A DNA stretch of 10,050 nt. Source: Dokdonella_A sp040005635 (GTDB taxonomy: Bacteria; Pseudomonadota; Gammaproteobacteria; Xanthomonadales; Rhodanobacteraceae). The stretch spans positions 1-10,050 of the forward strand of contig JBDTYM010000115.1 in assembly GCA_040005635.1 (NCBI GenBank), given 5' to 3'. Shown in pieces: positions 6,201-10,050 of this stretch. How positions within the stretch are numbered: position 1 is the first letter of the stretch; each line of letters begins with the position of its first letter. Position numbers and translations under genes: made by a program. The notes beneath the pieces are model-generated. The model saw only the letters and a list, made by a program, of their open reading frames with translations. It was not told the origin of the DNA and ran no database searches.

Positions 6201-6626
6201 TCAGCTGTTGATCGCGATCCGGCGTGGAGCTGATTGCGGCTTCTTCGGGATCGAAATCTCCAGCACGCCGTTCTTGCCGGCCGCGCTGATGCCTTCCGCA
6301 TTGACACTCTCGGGGAGCGTGAAGCGGCGCTCGAAGTTGCCCTGAGTGCGCTCGACACGGGTGAACTTCGCGCCGTCCTCCTGCGTTTCCGACTTGCGCT
6401 CGCCCTTCAACAAAAGCACGTTCTTGTCCATCTGGATTTCGATCGCAGCAGGATCGATACCCGGCAGATCGGCCAGGATCACGAAGCGCGACGCTTCTTC
6501 GCGCACATCGACGTGCGGCGTCCAGGCATTCGACTCGGTGTCGACGCCGGTGAAGAAGCGGTCCAGCGCCTGCTTCGCCTGCACATTGCCGCGAACCAGC
6601 CAGGGGGAATAGTGGGTGACCAACAT
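6201..6626 (-). CDS. Small heat-shock protein, Hsp20/alpha-crystallin family
   Basis: This 141-residue ATP-independent holdase binds unfolding proteins in large oligomers and passes them to DnaK/ClpB. The short N-terminal region (1-35: MLVTHYSPWLVRGNV) precedes the alpha-crystallin domain (about 36-128). That domain has WTPHVDVREE, ILADLPGID, VLLLKGERKSE, the VERTQGNFERRFTLPE segment (91-106) and the signature GVLEISIPKK (120-129). The C-terminal anchor motif IAI (137-139) that docks on neighbouring subunits is present. Size is typical. The start at 6626 is set by GGAGAG five bases upstream; the frame remains open upstream but that part reads as non-coding. A sigma-32-like promoter lies ahead, so heat induction is expected. 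It is divergent from the peroxiredoxin gene and followed by a terminator. Confidence 0.95.
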   Translation of the reverse strand: MLVTHYSPWLVRGNVQAKQALDRFFTGVDTESNAWTPHVDVREEASRFVILADLPGIDPAAIEIQMDKNVLLLKGERKSETQEDGAKFTRVERTQGNFERRFTLPESVNAEGISAAGKNGVLEISIPKKPQSAPRRIAINS

Positions 6627-6631
6627 GATTT

Positions 6632-6637
6632 CTCTCC
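6632..6637 (-). promoter_or_regulatory. Ribosome binding site that fixes the hsp20 start
   Basis: GGAGAG on the minus strand, five bases before ATG 6626. It rules out the longer in-frame start near 6722, which would place the promoter inside the gene. Confidence 0.75.
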
Positions 6638-6675
6638 GCAATGGTGTACAGCGCTGATCGCTGCGATGACGGAAA

Positions 6676-6702
6676 AATTGTGGCGTGCCTGCGGCTTTCA
6701 AG
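6676..6702 (-). promoter_or_regulatory. Sigma-32 (RpoH)-like heat-shock promoter of hsp20
   Basis: On the minus strand CTTGAAA (6702-6696) is an exact match to the RpoH -35 consensus. Twelve bases later CCACAATT (6683-6676) agrees with the -10 consensus CCCCATNT at five of the seven defined positions. A start site near 6669 would give a leader of about 43 nt ending in the GGAGAG site. Position, orientation and gene product all agree with RpoH control. Confidence 0.7.
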
Positions 6703-6729
6703 GGTCGTGCCGTAAAGCACAAGGCGCCG

Positions 6730-6735
6730 TATGAT
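6730..6735 (+). promoter_or_regulatory. Possible -10 element of the peroxiredoxin gene
   Basis: TATGAT (5 of 6 to TATAAT) is 29 bp before ATG 6764. No good -35 hexamer is visible. GTGC-N6-GCAC (6707-6720) sits where the -35 would be, which could fit an activator-dependent promoter, but four-base arms are weak evidence. Confidence 0.35.
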
Positions 6736-6751
6736 CGGCGTTCACCCCCGT

Positions 6752-6756
6752 GAGGA
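6752..6756 (+). promoter_or_regulatory. Ribosome binding site that fixes the peroxiredoxin start
   Basis: GAGGA lies seven bases before ATG 6764. It favours this start over the in-frame ATG at 6731, which overlaps the -10 candidate and would add eleven unrelated residues. Confidence 0.75.
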
Positions 6757-6763
6757 CTCCGCG

Positions 6764-7240
6764 ATGACCATCCAGATCGGCGAGCGCATCCCTGCCGCCA
6801 CGCTCAACACGCTGAAGGACGGCGTGCAGACGCTGACGACCGACGAGATCTTCGGCGGCAAGCATGTCGTGCTGTTTTCGGTACCCGGCGCGTTCACGCC
6901 GACCTGCTCGGCCAAGCATCTGCCCGGCTACGTAGAGCACTACGCCGAGTTCCGCGGACGCGGCGTCGAGGTTGCCTGCATTGCGGTCAACGACGCGTTC
7001 GTGATGGACGCCTGGGCGAAGACGCAGCATGTCCCGGACGGACTCCTGATGCTGGCCGACGGCAACGGCGCGTTTACGCAGGCACTCGGGCTCGAGATGG
7101 ATGCGACACGTTTCGGCATGGGCCTGCGCGGCAAGCGCTTTGCGCTGTACGCGGAAGATGGCGTCGTGAAGAAGCTCAACATCGAGGCACCGGGCGAGTT
7201 CAAGGTATCCAGCGCAGAGGCGATGCTGGCGGAAATTTGA
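6764..7240 (+). CDS. Peroxiredoxin of the Prx5 (Grx/GSH-linked) type
   Basis: This 158-residue thioredoxin-fold thiol peroxidase reduces hydrogen peroxide and organic hydroperoxides. The active-site motif PGAFTPTCSAKHLPGY is at 41-56, with peroxidatic Cys48. Further Prx5 landmarks are IAVNDAFVMDAW (73-84), LADGNGAFTQALGLEMD (97-113) and LNIEAPGEFKVSSAEAMLAEI at the end. These match the Prx domain of the Haemophilus Prx5-glutaredoxin hybrid as I know it. The glutaredoxin domain is absent, so an external glutaredoxin/glutathione or thioredoxin reductant is expected. The only other cysteine is Cys72, so the usual Prx5 C-terminal resolving cysteine is missing and a 1-Cys, GSH/Grx-dependent mechanism is likely (inference). 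The gene is divergent from hsp20 with a 137-bp shared control region and stands ahead of the lipoprotein gene, from which it is 121 bp away. Confidence 0.92.
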   Translation: MTIQIGERIPAATLNTLKDGVQTLTTDEIFGGKHVVLFSVPGAFTPTCSAKHLPGYVEHYAEFRGRGVEVACIAVNDAFVMDAWAKTQHVPDGLLMLADGNGAFTQALGLEMDATRFGMGLRGKRFALYAEDGVVKKLNIEAPGEFKVSSAEAMLAEI

Positions 7241-7326
7241 CGCGGAGCGGCTGACGAGGCGAGAACATCGCCGAAACGGCCGCGGCGTGCCACATCGACG
7301 CCACACGGCGGCGCGACTCTGAGACC

Positions 7327-7342
7327 GCACCCGGGTGGGTGC
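7327..7342 (+). repeat. Small hairpin in the leader of the lipoprotein gene
   Basis: GCACCC (7327-7332) and GGGTGC (7337-7342) form a 6-bp stem with loop GGGT; the overlapping CACCCGGGTG (7328-7337) is also a perfect 10-bp palindrome. It ends seven bases before the GGGGAG ribosome-binding site. A role as operator or leader structure is possible but unproven. I see nothing else in the 121-bp gap. Confidence 0.35.
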
Positions 7343-7349
7343 CGTTCCT

Positions 7350-7355
7350 GGGGAG
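7350..7355 (+). promoter_or_regulatory. Ribosome binding site that fixes the lipoprotein start
   Basis: GGGGAG, six bases before ATG 7362. It supports this start over the in-frame GTG at 7335; the ATG also puts a proper lipoprotein signal peptide at the N-terminus. Confidence 0.75.
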
Positions 7356-7361
7356 CCCATC

Positions 7362-8144
7362 ATGCCGCTCGCAAGAAAATTGCCGTCGTTCGCGATTGCG
7401 CTCGCACTGTCGGCGACCGTGCTGATTGCCGGCTGCGCGACGCGCTCGATATCCAATTCCGGCTACGTGAAACCGTCATTCTGGGCTGGGCGAACCGCAC
7501 AGAATCCGCTCTATCGCGGCGAACTCAGTGAATTTGATCTCCTCGGTATCGACCCGATGGCCAGCGTAGGCGCCGATGAAATCGAGCGCGAGTTCCGCGT
7601 GCATGCGCGTCCGGCACTGCGCACCGGGACAGCAGTCATGCTGATCCAGTCCGGCGCGATGATTCCGGACGCCACGATGACTACCGCGCTCGGCAGGTAC
7701 TACGAAATCGCCGCGTTCTCGGGCATTCCACAGGAACCCGTGCGCGCCAGCACCGACAATCACCGCGACTATTCGATGAACCTGCGCCTGGCCGCCGCCA
7801 AGGGCGGGTATCCCGTCATCATCGTGTACTGGGGCGTGCTCGAAACCGCGGTTGATAAGCTGGGCACGAAAGCCGTGTCATGGATTCCCTTCGCCGGTAG
7901 CGCCGTGCGCGATGAACAACAGCGCATGCGCATCCGCTTGAAGATCGCGGTCCTCGATACACGCTCGGGCCAATGGGAAATGCTGGCCCCGCAACCTCTG
8001 GAGACGGCTGCCACCAGCGCGCGCCGCAGCCGCGAATCGTCGGACCAGAGCCAGGTCGAACAGCTCAAACACGACGCCTACGAAGCCGCAGCCAGCGAGA
8101 TCACGAAGCGATACGCGGAACCGCGAGGGGTAGCGCAAGGCTGA
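7362..8144 (+). CDS. Putative outer-membrane lipoprotein of unknown function
   Basis: This is a 260-residue protein whose family I cannot name. A type II signal peptide is clear: positive MPLARK, a hydrophobic stretch (10-23) and lipobox LIAGC with lipidated Cys25. Alanine at +2 favours sorting to the outer membrane, facing the periplasm. The mature part has no further membrane segment. Visible blocks are NPLYRGELSEFDLLGI (48-63), an alternating hydrophobic strand with a turn AVMLIQSGAMIPDATM (91-106), YPVIIVYWGVLETA (150-163), VSWIPFAGSAVRDEQQRMRIRLKIAVLD (172-199, beta-like) and a charged, helix-prone tail (220-252) with RESSDQSQVEQLK. The strand/helix alternation suggests a compact alpha/beta fold, but no catalytic motif is apparent. 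It lies 121 bp after the peroxiredoxin gene and converges on gyrA. Existence as a gene is secure from signal peptide, Shine-Dalgarno and codon pattern; function is open. Confidence 0.85.
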   Translation: MPLARKLPSFAIALALSATVLIAGCATRSISNSGYVKPSFWAGRTAQNPLYRGELSEFDLLGIDPMASVGADEIEREFRVHARPALRTGTAVMLIQSGAMIPDATMTTALGRYYEIAAFSGIPQEPVRASTDNHRDYSMNLRLAAAKGGYPVIIVYWGVLETAVDKLGTKAVSWIPFAGSAVRDEQQRMRIRLKIAVLDTRSGQWEMLAPQPLETAATSARRSRESSDQSQVEQLKHDAYEAAASEITKRYAEPRGVAQG

Positions 8145-8202
8145 CTTCCGCGCTCCCGCAATAAGTCGCAGTCGGCCGCGCGTGCACTTCGCTCTTCGGA
8201 CG

Positions 8203-8226
8203 CCTTCCCCCGTAGGCGGGGGAAGG
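8203..8226. repeat. Perfect 10-bp palindrome between the lipoprotein gene and gyrA
   Basis: CCTTCCCCCG (8203-8212) and CGGGGGAAGG (8217-8226) pair exactly around loop TAGG, flanked by GGACG on the left and GGACGCCC on the right. It lies between convergent genes, 17 bp beyond the gyrA stop. It may serve as a bidirectional terminator, though no T-run follows on either strand. It also looks like another member of the dispersed intergenic palindromes seen elsewhere in this window. Confidence 0.6.
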
Positions 8227-8243
8227 GACGCCCGAGAACATCA

Positions 8244-10050
8244 TCACTCAACCGGCGGCAGCGGCTCTGTCGATGTCAGGTCGATTTCGCTCGCTGCGGT
8301 ATCGCCGGCTTCGTCGTCACCGAACGCATCGACCTTGACGACGCCGACCAGCGCCTCATCGGCCGGCAGGCGAATCAAGGTGACGCCTTGCGTATTGCGG
8401 CCGACGCGGGCGATTTCGCTGGCGCGAGTGCGCACCAGGGTGCCCTGGTTCGAAATCAGCATCAGCTCGTGGCTTTCGCCGAGCTGCACGGCGCCAATCA
8501 GCCCGCCGTTGCGATCCGAGCACTGGATCGCGATGACCCCCTGCGTGCCGCGCCCCTTGCGCGGATAGTCAACCAGCGGCGTGCGCTTGCCGTAGCCGCG
8601 TTCGGTCGCGGTGAGGATGTCGTCATCGCCGGCGCCGACGATAAGGCTGACGACCTGTTCGCCTTCCGCCAGGCGCATGCCGCGCACACCCGTGGCCGTG
8701 CGTCCCATCGAACGCACCGAGGTTTCGTCGAAGCGCACGGCCTTGCCGTTCGAGGCGAACAGCAGGATATCGCGCGCGCCGTCGGTGATCTGCACGTCGA
8801 CCAGTGCATCGCCCTCGTCGAGGCCGATCGCGATCTTGCCGCGCTGCAGCTGGAAGGCGAACTCGGTCAGCGGTGTTTTCTTCACGGTGCCGTTGCGCGT
8901 GGCGAAGAACACGTAGCGGTCCTCGGTGAACTCGCGCACCGGTTGCACCGCCTGCACTTTCTCGTTGGGCTCCAGCGGCAGCAGGTTGACGATCGGCTTG
9001 CCGCGCGCGTTCGGACCTGCGTCCGGCAACTTGTACACCTTCAGCCAGAACACGCGGCCGACACTGGTGAAGACCAGCAGGATGTCGTGCGTGTTGGCGA
9101 TCCACAGCCGCTCGACGAAATCCTCTTCCTTCATCGCGGTTGCAGAACGCCCCTTGCCGCCGCGACGCTGCGCACGATACAGGCTGACCGGCTGGCGCTT
9201 GGCGTAGCCGGCGTGCGAGAGCGTGACGACCACGTCTTCCGGCTCGATCAGGTCGAGGATGTCGAGATCTTCCTGGCTCGCCTGGATCGATGTGCGCCGC
9301 TCGTCGCCGTACTGCTCCTTCAGCGCGACGAACTCGTCGCGGATGATCTTCAGCAGCACGTCCGGGTTTTCGAGGATCTCAATCAGGCCGGCGATCGTGC
9401 CGAGCAGTTGCTTGTACTCGTCAGTGAGCTTTTCCTGCTCGAGCCCGGTCAGACGCGCCAGACGCATCTCCAGGATCTGCTGCGCCTGCACCTCGGACAA
9501 CTGGTAACCGCCGTCGGCAAGGCCGACATTGGGCGCCAGGTTCTCCGGCTTCGACGAGTCCGCGCCGGCGGCCGCGAGCAGGGCACGCACCATGCCGGGT
9601 TCCCAGTGGCGCGCGAGCATGCGCTGCTTCGCCTCGTCCGGCGATGGCGAGGTCTTGATCAGTTCGATCATCGCGTCGACGTTCGCCAATGCCACGGTGA
9701 GGCCTTCGACGATGTGTGCGCGATCGCGTGCCTTGCGCAGGTCGAAGATGGTGCGCCGCGTGACCACTTCGCGGCGATGGCGGATGAAGGCGTCGAGGAT
9801 TTCGCGCAACGAAAGCGTGCGCGGCTGGCCGTCGAGCAGCGCGACCATGTTGATGCCGAAGGTGACCTGCAGCTGGGTTTGCTGGAACAGGTTGTTCAGC
9901 AGCACGTCGGCCGAGGTGTCACGGCGCACTTCGATGACGACGCGCAGGCCGTCCTTGTCGGACTCGTCGCGCAGTTCGGTGATGCCCTCGATGCGCTTTT
10001 CCTTGACCAGCTCGGCGATCTTCTCGATCAGCCGCGCCTTGTTCACCTGG
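8244..10050 (-). CDS. gyrA: DNA gyrase subunit A, C-terminal two-thirds (5' end outside window)
   Basis: GyrA is the DNA-cleaving and wrapping subunit of the A2B2 gyrase, which introduces negative supercoils. The fragment is open through the right edge and begins QVNKARLIEKIAELVKEK, a segment of the breakage-reunion/tower region well after the catalytic tyrosine. QTQLQVTFGINMVAL, FIRHRREVVTRRTIFDLRKARDRAHI and the long coiled-coil arms follow. The C-terminal pinwheel starts at about fragment residue 270 (EDVVVTLSHAGY). It carries the GyrA-box QRRGGKG (about 9150-9170), which is required for DNA wrapping and distinguishes GyrA from ParC. Repeated blades such as NGTVKKT, TGVRGMRLAEG, GYGKRT and TLVRTRASEIARVGRNTQGV are intact. 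The protein ends in a short acidic tail and two consecutive TGA codons (8244-8246, 8241-8243). The quinolone-resistance region is outside the window. Confidence 0.98.
   Translation of the reverse strand, partial: QVNKARLIEKIAELVKEKRIEGITELRDESDKDGLRVVIEVRRDTSADVLLNNLFQQTQLQVTFGINMVALLDGQPRTLSLREILDAFIRHRREVVTRRTIFDLRKARDRAHIVEGLTVALANVDAMIELIKTSPSPDEAKQRMLARHWEPGMVRALLAAAGADSSKPENLAPNVGLADGGYQLSEVQAQQILEMRLARLTGLEQEKLTDEYKQLLGTIAGLIEILENPDVLLKIIRDEFVALKEQYGDERRTSIQASQEDLDILDLIEPEDVVVTLSHAGYAKRQPVSLYRAQRRGGKGRSATAMKEEDFVERLWIANTHDILLVFTSVGRVFWLKVYKLPDAGPNARGKPIVNLLPLEPNEKVQAVQPVREFTEDRYVFFATRNGTVKKTPLTEFAFQLQRGKIAIGLDEGDALVDVQITDGARDILLFASNGKAVRFDETSVRSMGRTATGVRGMRLAEGEQVVSLIVGAGDDDILTATERGYGKRTPLVDYPRKGRGTQGVIAIQCSDRNGGLIGAVQLGESHELMLISNQGTLVRTRASEIARVGRNTQGVTLIRLPADEALVGVVKVDAFGDDEAGDTAASEIDLTSTEPLPPVE

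Noticed and set aside
6627..6680. RNA thermometer (ROSE or fourU) in the hsp20 leader
   Set aside because: A U-rich stretch complementary to the GGAGAGA site (6671-6677 on the minus strand) falls inside the proposed -10 element, so it would mostly not be transcribed. The leader itself shows only a 5-bp hairpin (6649-6663) that leaves the Shine-Dalgarno free.
1..10050. CRISPR array, prophage, toxin-antitoxin or defence genes
   Set aside because: No regularly spaced repeats, integrase, phage structural gene or small paired gene was found; the genes present are housekeeping or stress functions.

Overview
The window reads as ordinary chromosome from a GC-rich gammaproteobacterium. The protein sequences and the style of intergenic palindromes fit Xanthomonadales/Lysobacterales (a Xanthomonas-, Lysobacter- or Rhodanobacter-like genome). 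That placement is inference from recognised protein motifs and repeat style, not from a search. Coding density is high. No tRNA, rRNA, CRISPR array, insertion sequence or prophage gene is visible.

Layout. Positions 1-3347 (+) hold the 2-oxoglutarate dehydrogenase operon: the 3' end of sucA (E1), complete sucB (E2) and complete lpd (E3). The sucB-lpd gap is filled by a composite palindromic repeat. A 217-bp gap with a second, different hairpin repeat leads into an AcuI/YhdH-type quinone oxidoreductase (3565-4566, +), followed by a stand-alone PilH-type receiver protein (4632-5000, +). Two minus-strand chaperone genes follow: a CbpA-type DnaJ homologue (5050-5946) and a small heat-shock protein of the Hsp20 family (6201-6626). 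A strong hairpin terminator lies between them, and hsp20 has a sigma-32-like promoter. Divergent from hsp20 is a Prx5-type peroxiredoxin (6764-7240, +), then a lipoprotein of unknown function (7362-8144, +). That gene converges on the 3' two-thirds of gyrA (8244 to the window end, -), with a third palindromic repeat between them.

How the genes work together. SucA, SucB and Lpd form one TCA-cycle complex. CbpA, Hsp20 and peroxiredoxin form a small stress neighbourhood: a co-chaperone, a holdase and a peroxide reductase. PilH is a twitching-motility/Chp-type signalling protein without its usual partners nearby. GyrA is the housekeeping DNA gyrase subunit.

I found no convincing undescribed multi-gene system. 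The points most worth a second look are the repeat/hairpin architecture in the intergenic regions (a REPIN-like pair, a hairpin touching the acuI start, a stop codon placed in a hairpin loop, and an unexplained perfect inverted repeat before cbpA) and the conserved-looking lipoprotein of unknown function.
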